This document shows positions 1 through 8,895 of a DNA stretch of 64,000 nucleotides, piece by piece. The stretch comes from Sphingobacterium puteale (GTDB taxonomy: Bacteria; Bacteroidota; Bacteroidia; Sphingobacteriales; Sphingobacteriaceae). The stretch spans positions 62,001-126,000 of the forward strand of contig NZ_RBWS01000017.1 of NCBI RefSeq assembly GCF_003627955.1, read 5' to 3'. The translations under genes and the position numbers were made by a program. Numbering within the stretch: the stretch's first letter is position 1; each line of letters begins with the position of its first letter. The notes beneath the pieces were generated by a model, which made no database searches, was not told the origin of the DNA, and saw nothing but the letters and a program-made list of their open reading frames with translations.

Positions 1-216
1 ACTAGCGTCCGGTAAAAATGTGTTGATATTCTTATGTTCAACAACATCACTATAACGGTATTTGACAAGTTCCAACTTACCCATGGCCTCAATACGTTCC
101 ACCAAAAGCTGATGTTTGCTTTCGACCTTAGAGCCACTATTATATTTTTGATAGACAAACCATGCTCCTACTGCCAAAATGGCTACAACAATTAAAAATT
201 TTAAAAATTTTCCCAT
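1..216 (-). CDS. DUF4230 domain protein, 5' part only
   Basis: This is the first 72 codons of a leftward gene that runs off the left edge. The ATG is at 214-216. Residues about 5-25 form one hydrophobic signal-anchor helix (LKFLIVVAILAVGAWF). A polar stretch follows, ending in LGKLELVKYRYSD-like sequence (seen here as MGKLELVKYRYSDVVEH), which resembles the start of DUF4230 proteins of Bacteroidetes and Firmicutes. Those are membrane-anchored proteins of unknown function. The reading frame is open to position 1 with no stop. The family call rests on a short stretch and is moderately sure; that this is coding is well supported. Confidence 0.7.
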   Translation of the reverse strand, partial: MGKFLKFLIVVAILAVGAWFVYQKYNSGSKVESKHQLLVERIEAMGKLELVKYRYSDVVEHKNINTFLPDAS

Positions 217-369
217 AAATAGTATAATACAAATAATAGACCAAGGTCCAATAATGGACATTTGAACCGAATATGTTACACGAATATTAGCTTTTATCGC
301 CCGATGACATGTCCGGATAAAAATATACCATTTGATAGACAATCGTTTAGTCAAAAAGTTTAAAAAACA

Positions 370-401
370 TTTGGAGGATATGGGGTATAGTACTACTTTT
401 G
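370..401 (+). promoter_or_regulatory. Bacteroidetes-type promoter of tRNA-His
   Basis: A TTTG box at 370-373 is followed after 20 bases by TACTTTTG at 394-401. The latter is an exact match to the Bacteroidetes -7 consensus TAnnTTTG. The expected start of transcription is a few bases downstream, just before the tRNA at 417. Spacing and order fit the consensus for the primary sigma factor of this phylum. Confidence 0.7.
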
Positions 402-416
402 TGACATCAAAATCAC

Positions 417-491
417 GGTAGGTATAGCTCAGTTGGTTAGAGCACTAGATTGTGGTTCTAGGGGTCGTCGGTTCGAGCCCGATTACTTACC
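417..491 (+). tRNA. tRNA-His (anticodon GTG)
   Basis: The cloverleaf folds fully. The acceptor stem pairs GTAGGTA at 418-424 with TACTTAC at 484-490, with one G-T pair. The D arm starts TAGCTCAGTTGGTTAGAGC, the anticodon loop reads TTGTGGT with anticodon GTG, and the T loop is TTCGAGC. G at 417 can pair with C at 491, giving the extra G-1:C73 pair that is the identity element of histidine tRNAs. The 3' CCA is not encoded. A promoter and a terminator flank it closely, so it is a single-gene transcript. Confidence 0.95.
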
Positions 492-493
492 CG

Positions 494-523
494 AAAGGCG
501 GATCAAATTTGATCCGCCTTTTC
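494..523 (+). terminator. Rho-independent terminator after tRNA-His
   Basis: A perfect 14-bp inverted repeat (494-507 with 508-521, AAAGGCGGATCAAA arm) has essentially no loop bases beyond the palindrome centre and ends in a T run. It lies three bases after the tRNA. Confidence 0.85.
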
Positions 524-626
524 TAATTTCAAGGACTTTTTTCTGCTGTCAACCATCCTTCTGCCCTGTCTTTAAAATTTGGCCAACTTTTGATCTTGTT
601 GTGCTGTTCCATCTGTATAGCTTTTG

Positions 627-1364
627 ATGATTATGATAAAAAAAGGCAAAATTTTTATAGGGACTTCTGGTTGGTATTACAAACATTGGAAAGCTGTTTT
701 TTACCCGCCAAAACTGAAGAATGAAGACCAATTAAATTTTTATTCCAAATATTTTTCCTCCGCGGAAGTAAACAATTCCTTTTATAGATTACCTACAACG
801 GAAATGTATGAAAACTGGTACAGTCTGGTCCCTGCTGATTTTATATTTGCAGTGAAGGGCAGCCGCTTTATTACACATTTAAAAAAACTTCGTGTTGACG
901 AAGATATTATCGATCAATTTATTCAACGAGCATCCCCCCTGAAGGAAAAACTGGGACCTATCCTATTTCAATTGCCACCAAAATGGAAAGTTAATCTCGA
1001 ACGCCTGGATCACTTTCTAAAATTATTACCAAGTGATCATCGGTTTGCGTTTGAGTTTCGCGATCATACTTGGAATATTGAAGAAGTTTATAAGGAACTT
1101 AGACAGTACAATTGTGCTTATTGTATGTATGATCTTGCCGGATATCAAAGTCCGCAAATTGTAACGGCAGATTTTGTTTATATACGTTTACACGGCCCCG
1201 GAGACAAATACGAGGGAAGCTATAATGTCGAACAACTGGAAGGTTGGGCAGATAAATGCATGACCTATCGAAACGAAGGAAAAGATGTTTACCTCTATTT
1301 TGATAATGACCAAAAAGCTTATGCAACTCAAAATGGACAGAAATTGCGCTCGCTATTAAAGTAA
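627..1364 (+). CDS. DUF72 (YecE-like) protein
   Basis: A 245-residue protein of the DUF72/YecE family, which has a TIM-barrel fold and no established biochemical function. Visible family signatures are IGTSGWYYKHW near the N-terminus, FYSKYF...EVNNSFYRLP, KGSRFITH, GPILFQLPP, FAFEFRDHTW, and YIRLHGPGDKYEGSY near the C-terminus. Length is normal for the family. A TTG lies one codon upstream, but the ATG at 627 (or 633, giving MIKKGK) is the likelier start. It stands alone between the tRNA terminator and a histidine kinase gene. Confidence 0.9.
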   Translation: MIMIKKGKIFIGTSGWYYKHWKAVFYPPKLKNEDQLNFYSKYFSSAEVNNSFYRLPTTEMYENWYSLVPADFIFAVKGSRFITHLKKLRVDEDIIDQFIQRASPLKEKLGPILFQLPPKWKVNLERLDHFLKLLPSDHRFAFEFRDHTWNIEEVYKELRQYNCAYCMYDLAGYQSPQIVTADFVYIRLHGPGDKYEGSYNVEQLEGWADKCMTYRNEGKDVYLYFDNDQKAYATQNGQKLRSLLK

Positions 1365-1452
1365 TAAGCTTTTAATCTTTGGCACTGGCTTGATTATTGC
1401 AAAGACACATCCGAGAACGATCATCAATTTATTTTCCTTTTTGTTAACCTAT

Positions 1453-2547
1453 ATGAAAAAATATCAACAAGATACTTTTCTATTTAATGAAGCGCTCCGC
1501 GAGTTGCCTTTAGCAACAGCTATTTATGACAATCCCAACCTCAATATTGGTTTCGCAAATCCAATGATGCTAGCGATCTGGTATTGTAATCAAGATATCA
1601 TAGGCAATCCTTTTTCAGAGATATTTCCAGGATTTACGCAAGATGGTTATGCAGATTTGCTCAAAAATGTCTGGGAAAGTGGAACAACTTATAACGCATT
1701 TGAAGCACCCGTAAATATCTATAATGGAGATTTAAAAATACAGCGTTATTTTAATTTCGAATATAAACCGCTTGTTGACAAAAGAGGTCAGACGTATTCC
1801 ATTTTGCATACAGCCACAGACGTTACGGAAAAAGTAAAGCTGGCTGAAGTGAAGGCACAAGAACAGCTGCTCAATAATAGTTCCAAGCTGGAGATGATTT
1901 CCCGGTCACTTTCGCACGACGTTAAAAGCCCGCTCGCACTTTCTGAGTTTGCTGTTACCTTGTTGAAGGAACGCTCGAATATGCCAGTGAGACGACGCCA
2001 GGAGCTGTTTAATTTGATTGATGAATCCCTCCACGACATCAACGATATTATTGAAAGGGTCATCGAGCTGACAGTAGGGCCAATAGCTCAACTGAAAAGA
2101 CAGTTTATCCATCTGGACGATGCACTTACATTGTTGTGCCGCGAAGCGAAAGTACTATTTCGTGCCCCCCACATACAATTTATTTTTGGAAATCTTTTTC
2201 CGCTCGATAGCGATCCGGCGAGCATTTATCAGATCTTTACTCACTTGATAAATAATGCTGTGAAATATTCTGCTGCCAATAAAAAAGCGCAAGTAGAGAT
2301 TTATAGTGAAAAGGCAAAAAATGGCCTAATTTACTATATTAAAGATAATGGTATTGGTATTGCGCCACATGAGCTGGAGCATATTCGCTTTGGGCGGCTC
2401 CGGCGCGACAGCGCTGGACATTCCCCACACCAAGGCGTAGGACTTGCTATTGTTCAAGAGCTTATGAAAAGACTGAATGCGCAATTTATGATTTTTAGCC
2501 GAGTAGACCGAGGGACAGAAATACGTCTGTTCTTTCCGATTAACTGA
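1453..2547 (+). CDS. PAS-domain sensor histidine kinase
   Basis: A soluble 364-residue kinase. An N-terminal PAS domain (about residues 10-125) ends in the usual linker TATDVTEKVKLAE. The phosphoacceptor helix reads SLSHDVKSPLALSEF, with the histidine in an unusual SHDVKSP context (commonly SHELRTP). The ATPase domain shows an N-box (INNAVKYS), a G1 box (YIKDNGIGIAP) and a G2 box (GVGLAIV). The ATG at 1453 gives MKKYQQDTFLF; an in-frame TTG 63 bases upstream would add a less likely leader. The ATPase domain resembles that of the bacteriophytochrome at 44.3 kb (both have YYIKDNGIGI). No transmembrane helix and no adjacent receiver are seen, so its partner is unknown. Confidence 0.88.
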   Translation: MKKYQQDTFLFNEALRELPLATAIYDNPNLNIGFANPMMLAIWYCNQDIIGNPFSEIFPGFTQDGYADLLKNVWESGTTYNAFEAPVNIYNGDLKIQRYFNFEYKPLVDKRGQTYSILHTATDVTEKVKLAEVKAQEQLLNNSSKLEMISRSLSHDVKSPLALSEFAVTLLKERSNMPVRRRQELFNLIDESLHDINDIIERVIELTVGPIAQLKRQFIHLDDALTLLCREAKVLFRAPHIQFIFGNLFPLDSDPASIYQIFTHLINNAVKYSAANKKAQVEIYSEKAKNGLIYYIKDNGIGIAPHELEHIRFGRLRRDSAGHSPHQGVGLAIVQELMKRLNAQFMIFSRVDRGTEIRLFFPIN

Positions 2548-2694
2548 TTGGGCTGTAAATTATTATAAATCGGTAACAATGTATTTATCTTTTCAATATT
2601 GATCTTTTCTGGATTTTTATAGACAATAGTCGAATTTTAAAAAGAATCAAACCATCTCTTTTTGGTCGCTGTTCTTCCCATAAAAATCAAGATT

Positions 2695-3213
2695 ATGGCA
2701 ACATCAAATCAAAACAACCAAGAGATGCCCAATGCACATTTACATGAGTTATTTGTGGATGAATTAAAGGATGTTCTTGGTGCAGAAAAACAGCTGTTAA
2801 AAGGGTTAAAGAAGATGAGTAAAGCAGCAGAAAGTGAGGAGCTGAGACAGGCTTTTGACGAACATTACAGTCAAACTGAAGGTCAGATCGAACGGCTAAA
2901 AGAAGTATTTTCATCGCTTGGAAAGGCCGCCCGCGGCAAGAAATGCAAGGCGATGGAAGGCCTTTTGGAAGAAGCAGATGAGATTATTGAAAGTTTTGAG
3001 GGTGATCCGGCACTAGATGCCGCCCTAATTTCTGCTGCACAAAAGGTTGAACATTATGAGATTGCAAGTTACGGCTGCCTGGTCACGTATGCAAAACTAA
3101 TGGAACATACTGAAGTTGAGGAATTGCTCCAACAAACATTGGACGAAGAGAAACAGACAGATACTTTGCTTACAGAGATAGCGATGTCAGGCGTCAATGA
3201 GTCCGCTTCTTAA
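2695..3213 (+). CDS. YciE/DUF892 ferritin-like protein
   Basis: A 172-residue helical protein of the DUF892 (YciE/YciF) ferritin-like family. These are four-helix-bundle proteins with a dimetal site that rise in general stress and stationary phase. Metal-ligand motifs are visible: ELFVDELKDVLGAEKQLLKGL in helix A and AAQKVEHYEIASYG (ExxH) in a later helix, followed by LDEEKQTD. The ATG at 2695 gives MATSNQNN and matches family length; an upstream TTG is less likely. A second paralogue lies at 6.2-6.75 kb in front of catalase. A strong terminator follows directly. Confidence 0.9.
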   Translation: MATSNQNNQEMPNAHLHELFVDELKDVLGAEKQLLKGLKKMSKAAESEELRQAFDEHYSQTEGQIERLKEVFSSLGKAARGKKCKAMEGLLEEADEIIESFEGDPALDAALISAAQKVEHYEIASYGCLVTYAKLMEHTEVEELLQQTLDEEKQTDTLLTEIAMSGVNESAS

Positions 3214-3214
3214 T

Positions 3215-3251
3215 AAAAAGCAAAAGCCCAAGATTCGGGCTTTTGCTTTTT
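3215..3251 (+). terminator. Rho-independent terminator after YciE-like gene
   Basis: A perfect 15-bp stem (AAAAAGCAAAAGCCC at 3215-3229 with its complement at 3237-3251) has a 7-base loop. It begins two bases after the stop codon, and its arm ends in T5. Confidence 0.85.
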
Positions 3252-3442
3252 GCACTAGTTGTAAAAATATTTTCGTCACCCAGCTATTTTCGACTGTTAT
3301 CACTACAGCGCGATAGTTTTTCGGTTGGTGGCATATTAAGATTTTCCAAACCCTTGTTCTTTAGCTTTTGTTCCTATAATAACCTAAATACGTAATTTTT
3401 ATAAACAAGTAATTTTTAGTTATAGATAAAGACAATTCCGAT

Positions 3443-3916
3443 ATGACACAGATGACAGAAGTAATTATACATGCTGCCCGGCTAGGCAATGTCGAAGTAT
3501 TACAGGAGCTCATTCGACAGCAGGTAGATTTAAATAGCCGTGACACCAAAGGCTACACGCCATTAATTATCGCCTGCTATAATAATCAGTTCGCCGCGGC
3601 TAAACTCTTGCTCGAATCTGGTGCCGATGTCAACGCGCAGGATAATGGTGGCAATACCGCTTTGATGGGGGTTGCGTTCAAAGGCTATAAAGATATTGCT
3701 GAGATTCTGATTCAACATGGCGCAAACTTAAACCTACAACATGGCAACGGCGGTACAGCGCTGATGTTTGCGGCTATGTTTGGCCGAAATGAGGTGTTAA
3801 AACTGTTGCTCGACAAGGGTGCAGACCCAACGCTTCTGGATGTTCGCGGGCTTTCTGTATGTGACCTCGCGGCCCAGCAGGGCAATGAAGCTGCGATTGC
3901 CATACTGACAAACTAA
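3443..3916 (+). CDS. Ankyrin-repeat protein
   Basis: A 157-residue protein made almost entirely of about four ankyrin repeats. Clear repeat cores are TKGYTPLIIACYNNQFAAAKL, LLESGADVNAQDNGGNTALM, LIQHGANLNLQHGNGGTALM and LLDKGADPTLLDVRGLSV. There is no signal peptide. The function is presumably protein binding. In many bacteria small ankyrin proteins sit next to catalase genes and affect peroxide resistance. Here it faces the catalase operon convergently, which may or may not be meaningful. A terminator follows. Confidence 0.92.
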   Translation: MTQMTEVIIHAARLGNVEVLQELIRQQVDLNSRDTKGYTPLIIACYNNQFAAAKLLLESGADVNAQDNGGNTALMGVAFKGYKDIAEILIQHGANLNLQHGNGGTALMFAAMFGRNEVLKLLLDKGADPTLLDVRGLSVCDLAAQQGNEAAIAILTN

Positions 3917-3954
3917 ATAAAGAATCGTTCGGATAAATACCATCTTAAATAGCG

Positions 3955-3982
3955 AAAGCCCGGCGTATTACCGGGCTTTTTT
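3955..3982 (+). terminator. Rho-independent terminator after the ankyrin gene
   Basis: AAAGCCCGG (3955-3963) pairs with CCGGGCTTT (3971-3979) around a 7-base loop and is followed by more T. It separates the ankyrin gene from the convergent catalase gene. The opposite strand has no good T run. Confidence 0.8.
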
Positions 3983-3996
3983 ATGGTTATCTTTTT

Positions 3997-6186
3997 CTAA
4001 GCCGGTACCTGTTTCGGTTTTTCACGCTCCCAAAAGCGGTGCTGTGCAATTGCTTTGACAAATTTCTCAGCCAAGGCACTGGCGTCTTTTTCGAGGATCA
4101 CTCCCTCTTCAAGTACAGTTTTTTCTGAAAATTCGTCGGGAAGCTTATTGAAGAAATAGGTAGCTTCCAATACTTGAATTGCATCCGCATCCGCTGCAAC
4201 GGCTTTACAATGTTTAAATGCTTCATTCAGAAAATGTACTGCATTTGCCTCTGCTTCCAGAGTCGCCACACTATTTTTTCCACCAGGCACATATACAGCA
4301 TCATACAGTACGGATGCCCCGGTCAGGAAGCTCTCTTCGACCGGGATTTTCGTGTTATCAGAGGCAGTGATCTCGCCCAATTTCGGGGCAATAACATGCA
4401 CCACTCCACCGGCTGCCATAATCGCGTCACTTACCTTTTGCAGGGATACAGAATCGACTCCATCCGCGGCAAGTATTGCTACTTTTCGGCTTTGAATACT
4501 ATCTTTTATCGTATTTTTCATACTCAATGCAGGTGAAACTTTAACCTTTCCTTCAACTTGTATAGGTTCATAGTCTTTGGGGTCAGCATCAGCAGGTAAA
4601 CTGTGATTGATCGGTTTTTCGGGTTCCTGAGGCACCTTTAATCCAAGTGCAAAAGCCACTTCAGCAGCCAGGCCTTTATCCACTAAAGACAAGATACCAA
4701 TCATGCGTTGTCTCACGGCGACAGTTTTTACCTTACCCAATTCGAAACTGAACGCATCAATAATATGATTTTTCTCGGGTTCTGATTGACTGTGGAAAAA
4801 TAACGCCGCCTGGCTAAAGTGGTCGCGGAAACTATCACTGCGGGCACGCACTTTTTTGGCATCAATACGTTCTTGATAGCTCGTAAAACCACCTTCTGCC
4901 TCTTTCACCTGGGCAGGATCGTTACCACCGAGCGAATTTGGCCCATAGCTGGTTTTACCACGGTCAATTCTTTGGCGCATAAACCCGTCACGCTGGTTAT
5001 TGTGCGATGGGCTGATCGGTCGGTTAATCGGTATTTCATGAAAATTGGGTCCGCCCAAGCGGATGAGCTGTGTATCGGTATAGGAGAATAGCCGCCCCTG
5101 CAATAAAGGGTCATTGGTAAAATCTATTCCCGGTACGACATTGCCGATGTGAAAAGCCGCCTGTTCCGTTTCCGCAAAAAAGTTATCTGGATTACGATTG
5201 AGCGTCATTTTACCAATTCGCTGCACGGGGACAAGTTCTTCAGGTATAATTTTGGTAGAGTCCAGCAGGTCAAAATCAAATTTAAACTCATCTGCTTCGG
5301 GAACGATCTGCACGCCTAGCTCCCATTCTGGGAATGCACCGCTTTCGATAGCATCCCAAAGATCGCGCCGGTGAAAATCAGGATCCTTACCCGAAATATT
5401 CTGTGCCTCATCCCAGGCGACGGAATGTATCCCCAGAAGCGGTTTCCAATGAAATTTAACAAAAGTGGCTTCTCCCTTCTTATTAATAAATCGAAATGTA
5501 TGTACGCCAAATCCTTCCATCATCCGGTAGCTGCGTGGAATGGCTCGATCACTCATTAACCACATAATCATATGGGTAGATTCGGGCATCAAGGAAATAA
5601 AATCCCAAAAGGTATCATGTGCGGAAGCTGCCTGCGGAATTTCGTTGTCCGGTTCAGGTTTGACGGCATGGACCAGATCCGGAAATTTCATCGCATCCTG
5701 AATAAAAAATACCGGCATATTGTTACCTACCAGATCGAAATTCCCTTCCTGCGTATAAAATTTGACGGCAAAGCCACGTACATCACGGGCCAGATCTGTT
5801 GAGCCACGCGACCCTGCCACTGTCGAGAAACGGACAAATACTGGAGTTTCGGTGTCCGTATCGTTTAAAAATGCGGCTTTGGTCAGCTCCGCAAGCGGTT
5901 TATAAAGTTTAAAAACCCCGTGCGCGCCAGATCCCCTGGCGTGTACTACGCGCTCAGGAATACGTTCGTGATCAAAATGGGTAATCTTCTCCCGCAGGAT
6001 AAAATCTTCCAGCAATGTGGCTCCACGGTCACCTGCGCGTAATGAATTTTGATCGTCGTTAATCTTTACCCCCTGATCTGTTGTCATCAGTTGGCCGGAC
6101 GCATCGCTTATATGCTGACCTAATGATTTTGTTTTTTCGTTTTCAGGCTGTTGGCCCTTTTTTATTTCTGTGTCTCGCTTTTTCAT
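3997..6186 (-). CDS. katE: Large-subunit catalase (HPII type)
   Basis: A 729-residue monofunctional heme catalase of the large-subunit clade, which breaks hydrogen peroxide into water and oxygen. The catalytic histidine lies in RVVHARGSGAHG, the asparagine in DLVGNNMPVFF and the heme-ligand tyrosine in GRLFSYTDTQ; LGGPNFHEIPINRP follows. A C-terminal flavodoxin/DJ-1-like domain (about residues 560-700: VAILAADGVDSVSL ... YDAVYVPGG) marks the HPII clade. The ATG at 6184-6186 (MKKRDTEIKK) is preferred. A longer frame to 6294 overlaps the upstream gene and looks non-coding. It lies 13 bases behind a YciE-like gene, so the two form an operon, a common stress pairing. Confidence 0.95.
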   Translation of the reverse strand: MKKRDTEIKKGQQPENEKTKSLGQHISDASGQLMTTDQGVKINDDQNSLRAGDRGATLLEDFILREKITHFDHERIPERVVHARGSGAHGVFKLYKPLAELTKAAFLNDTDTETPVFVRFSTVAGSRGSTDLARDVRGFAVKFYTQEGNFDLVGNNMPVFFIQDAMKFPDLVHAVKPEPDNEIPQAASAHDTFWDFISLMPESTHMIMWLMSDRAIPRSYRMMEGFGVHTFRFINKKGEATFVKFHWKPLLGIHSVAWDEAQNISGKDPDFHRRDLWDAIESGAFPEWELGVQIVPEADEFKFDFDLLDSTKIIPEELVPVQRIGKMTLNRNPDNFFAETEQAAFHIGNVVPGIDFTNDPLLQGRLFSYTDTQLIRLGGPNFHEIPINRPISPSHNNQRDGFMRQRIDRGKTSYGPNSLGGNDPAQVKEAEGGFTSYQERIDAKKVRARSDSFRDHFSQAALFFHSQSEPEKNHIIDAFSFELGKVKTVAVRQRMIGILSLVDKGLAAEVAFALGLKVPQEPEKPINHSLPADADPKDYEPIQVEGKVKVSPALSMKNTIKDSIQSRKVAILAADGVDSVSLQKVSDAIMAAGGVVHVIAPKLGEITASDNTKIPVEESFLTGASVLYDAVYVPGGKNSVATLEAEANAVHFLNEAFKHCKAVAADADAIQVLEATYFFNKLPDEFSEKTVLEEGVILEKDASALAEKFVKAIAQHRFWEREKPKQVPA

Positions 6187-6199
6187 GTTATTTGATGTG

Positions 6200-6751
6200 T
6201 TATGATTCTTCTGCGGCCGTATAGTTAATTTTATTTTCCGCCACCTCAGTGAGCAGTGCGTCAGCTGTTTGTTCCTCGCCGAGCGTCTGCTCAAGTAATA
6301 CGGCTACTTCTTGCAGTCCCAGTGTCGCAGCAAGCTGGAGCAAACCACCATAGCTGGCGATTTCATAATGCTCCACTTTTTGTGACGCTAAAATAATTCC
6401 CACATCCCGGGTTGCAGTTCCTGCGCCGGTACTTTCGATGATGCCCTCCGCTTCTTTGGTCAGTCCCTCCATTGCATCACATTTTTTAGCCAGTGCTTCT
6501 TTGCCCAATAGCTTGAATATCTGCTCCAACCGCGAAACGTGCTCTTCTGTTTCCTTGAGATGATCTTCGATAGCAGTGGCCAACGCCGGTGATGTTGCTG
6601 CTTTTATCATTTTTGGCAATGATTTGACGAGATGGTTTTCGGCCCAGTAGAGGTCCATGATTTCATCCAAAAAGAGTTCCTGCAACGCCGGCTCAGCATT
6701 AGCCGTAGCCTTAGTTTTAAATTTTGGCTTAGTTCCAGTTTCTTGTTTCAT
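6200..6751 (-). CDS. YciE/DUF892 ferritin-like protein, upstream of catalase
   Basis: A 183-residue DUF892 ferritin-like protein with a charged N-terminal extension of about 20 residues (KPKFKTKATANAEP) before the conserved ELFLDEIMDLYWAENHL helix. The ExxH motif is in ASQKVEHYEIASYGG and the last helix in LGEEQTADALLTEV. Compared with the paralogue at 2.7 kb, the metal-site motifs are kept but the extension is unique. It is the first gene of a two-gene operon with the catalase, consistent with a joint role in peroxide and iron management. The biochemical activity of the family is not firmly established. Confidence 0.9.
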   Translation of the reverse strand: MKQETGTKPKFKTKATANAEPALQELFLDEIMDLYWAENHLVKSLPKMIKAATSPALATAIEDHLKETEEHVSRLEQIFKLLGKEALAKKCDAMEGLTKEAEGIIESTGAGTATRDVGIILASQKVEHYEIASYGGLLQLAATLGLQEVAVLLEQTLGEEQTADALLTEVAENKINYTAAEES

Positions 6752-6817
6752 AATTCAACGTTTAGAAGAGTAAATAAACTGATGTTTACTTCATGAACGG
6801 ATGCCCGAAATAAATCG

Positions 6818-6842
6818 TTTGCTTTTTTAGGAAAAAAGCAAA
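6818..6842. repeat. Inverted repeat in the yciE-katE leader region
   Basis: TTTGCTTTTTT (6818-6828) and AAAAAAGCAAA (6832-6842) form a perfect 11-bp stem with a 3-base loop. It lies about 70 bases before the leftward yciE start. It could terminate rightward or leftward read-through or be a leader hairpin; the sequence does not decide. Confidence 0.5.
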
Positions 6843-6889
6843 TAATGGACGGAAGCGTTCAAGCTATGGAGACAAAACTAGGTACAATT

Positions 6890-6921
6890 AAAAAAGCTAG
6901 GTTGGAAAGGTGCCTAGCTTT
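6890..6921 (-). terminator. Terminator of the trehalose operon
   Basis: On the minus strand, AAAGCTAGG pairs with CCTAGCTTT (6913-6921 with 6893-6901) around an 11-base loop, and a run of six T (complement of 6890-6895) follows. It lies about 120 bases downstream of the treZ stop. Confidence 0.65.
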
Positions 6922-6952
6922 AAAAAAACTTTCTTCATGACTGGGACAAGCA
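6890..6952. repeat. Dispersed intergenic repeat, copy A
   Basis: This 63-base stretch is nearly repeated at 46710-46768, with about four mismatches and two small gaps. Both copies share GTTGGAAAGG, then GCCTAGCTTTAAAAAAA, then TCTTCATGA and GACAAGCA. Copy A contains a perfect hairpin that doubles as a terminator for the leftward trehalose operon. The repeat extends well past that hairpin. Confidence 0.6.
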
Positions 6953-7043
6953 GTCTTTAGTATAAGGACAATATAGACCGATGTTTAGTTTGTAAAAATT
7001 TTTTAAAAATCCACAGGATTTATATGTAACAGCAAAAATCTGA

Positions 7044-8864
7044 TCAGTCCATCGATTCAAATAGCAGCCCGCTATGTGCGGGTGCCGTCAGCTCGTGAGA
7101 TGATTGTGTCAGTTCACGAGTTATCCTATCTGTTGCCCCTGACAGGCTGTCAAAGATCAATAGCCATTTCTGATCATCGTCCAACAAAATGCGTTGTGCT
7201 GCTCCGGAAAAATTCATCACAGCTAAGAGCTTTGATTTTGCTTTTCCGGCCCTTAGCAGCAATACATTTTGCTCCGACAGACAATCAACGTTGATATCTT
7301 CACGGCTTAGATTCTTTAATACTGGATGCGATTTGCGCAGGGCGATAAGTGTACTGTAGTAAAGATAATGCTGGCGAAAGGGGGACTTTTCCAGTTCATT
7401 CCAGTCCAATACTGACCGCTGAAAAGTGGCTTTATCTTGGGGATTAGGTACCTCACCGCTGGTCTGGAATTCTCTGAATTCCTCTTCCCTTCCTTGCTGC
7501 ACATTTTTGACCAACTGCTGGTCACTGTGGCTGACGAAATATTGAAATGGTTTTTTCGTACCCCACTCTTCACCCATAAACAACAAGGGAATATAGGGGG
7601 ATAAAAAAACGGCAAAGGCCATTAAGCGAGTCGTTTCTGCGCTATAGAGGCTGCTGCTACGCTCGCCGAACATTCGGTTACCTACCTGATCATGGTTTTG
7701 ACTAAATACAATAAAACGGTCACCTTCGATTCCGTCGCTGTCCGTTCCGAAGAATCTTTTGCGATGGCTAGAATAACAACCATCAAATACATACGCTTTT
7801 TCGTATGCTTTAGCAAGATGAGCGACACCCTCAAATTCTTTGTAGTACCCTTTTCTTTCTTCACCGGCAGCAACTCTTAGCGTATGGTGAAATTCATCGA
7901 GCCATTGCCCGTCCATCGCAAAACCATTTACCTCCAGGGGATCCAAAAAACGTCGGTCATTGAGATCGCATTCGACGAATAGGTAACGCTGTTTTCCGCT
8001 TTTAGCTACTACGCCATCAGCTAGCCGCCTAATATCCTGCAGGATATGTGCTGGACCGAAATCCTTGATGGCGTGTACAGCATCCATCCTTAAGCCATCG
8101 ATATGAAAATCTTCAAACCACATCCGTACATTGGCCAGTACGAAATCACGAACCCCATAATTTAATTCGTCGTCGTAATTTACAGCATCCCCCCAGGGTG
8201 TATGATACTTCGCTGTAAAATAAGGGCCAAAGGTAGGTAAATAATTTCCTTCAGGGCCGAAATGGTTATAGACCACATCCAAAATAACAGCAATATCTGC
8301 CTGATGGCATGCGTCGACCAATTGTTGTAGGCCACGGGCCCCACCATAGGAATTTTGTACTGCAAAGGCATAAACACCATCATAGCCCCAATTGCGTTCC
8401 CCCGGGAACTGTCCTACGGGCATGAGTTCCAGGGCATTTACCCCCAGGGCTTTCAGGTAAGGGATTCGATCAATAACTCCGTGAAAATCATGTTTATCAC
8501 TGAATGTCCCCACATGGAGCTCATAGATTATAAGCTCACGCTGTGCAGGAGCATGATAACGATGATCTGTCCAGGGGTAGTCGAGGTCAATCATCGCTGA
8601 AGGGCCATGCACCCCTTCGGGCTGGTATAATGATGCAGGGTCAGGATACGCGGTTCCATCAATAATAATTTTATACCGCTCGCCATGCCGTGGTAACTTG
8701 CTATTCGCGTACCAATATCCATACGTCTGTTTTTCAAGTGGTATGACGATCTCCCTTTCGGTTAATAGGCAATCTACTGCGGTTGCCCAGGGTGCCCATA
8801 TCCGTATATGTGCCTGATTGTCTATCCAGCGCACCCCGAGTTGGGTAACTCCTGTATGTTGCAT
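7044..8864 (-). CDS. treZ: Malto-oligosyltrehalose trehalohydrolase (TreZ)
   Basis: A 606-residue GH13 enzyme that hydrolyses the bond next to the terminal trehalose unit of maltooligosyl trehalose and releases free trehalose. An N-terminal beta-sandwich domain (about residues 1-95) precedes the barrel. Catalytic sites are visible: GLRMDAVHAI (nucleophile Asp), FVECDLND (acid/base Glu, in a slightly unusual context) and FSQNHDQVGNR. The ATG at 8862-8864 (MQHTGVTQLGVRW) is chosen; a longer frame overlaps the preceding gene and looks spurious. It is the last gene of the operon treY-malQ, glgX, treZ. Confidence 0.92.
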   Translation of the reverse strand: MQHTGVTQLGVRWIDNQAHIRIWAPWATAVDCLLTEREIVIPLEKQTYGYWYANSKLPRHGERYKIIIDGTAYPDPASLYQPEGVHGPSAMIDLDYPWTDHRYHAPAQRELIIYELHVGTFSDKHDFHGVIDRIPYLKALGVNALELMPVGQFPGERNWGYDGVYAFAVQNSYGGARGLQQLVDACHQADIAVILDVVYNHFGPEGNYLPTFGPYFTAKYHTPWGDAVNYDDELNYGVRDFVLANVRMWFEDFHIDGLRMDAVHAIKDFGPAHILQDIRRLADGVVAKSGKQRYLFVECDLNDRRFLDPLEVNGFAMDGQWLDEFHHTLRVAAGEERKGYYKEFEGVAHLAKAYEKAYVFDGCYSSHRKRFFGTDSDGIEGDRFIVFSQNHDQVGNRMFGERSSSLYSAETTRLMAFAVFLSPYIPLLFMGEEWGTKKPFQYFVSHSDQQLVKNVQQGREEEFREFQTSGEVPNPQDKATFQRSVLDWNELEKSPFRQHYLYYSTLIALRKSHPVLKNLSREDINVDCLSEQNVLLLRAGKAKSKLLAVMNFSGAAQRILLDDDQKWLLIFDSLSGATDRITRELTQSSHELTAPAHSGLLFESMD

Positions 8865-8895
8865 AGTTTTAACAATTAATTTGTACGACTTTAAT

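Noticed and set aside
6187-6294. N-terminal extension of the catalase frame
   Set aside because: It overlaps the upstream YciE-like gene and its residues are basic and unlike catalases; MKKRDTEIKK is the better start.
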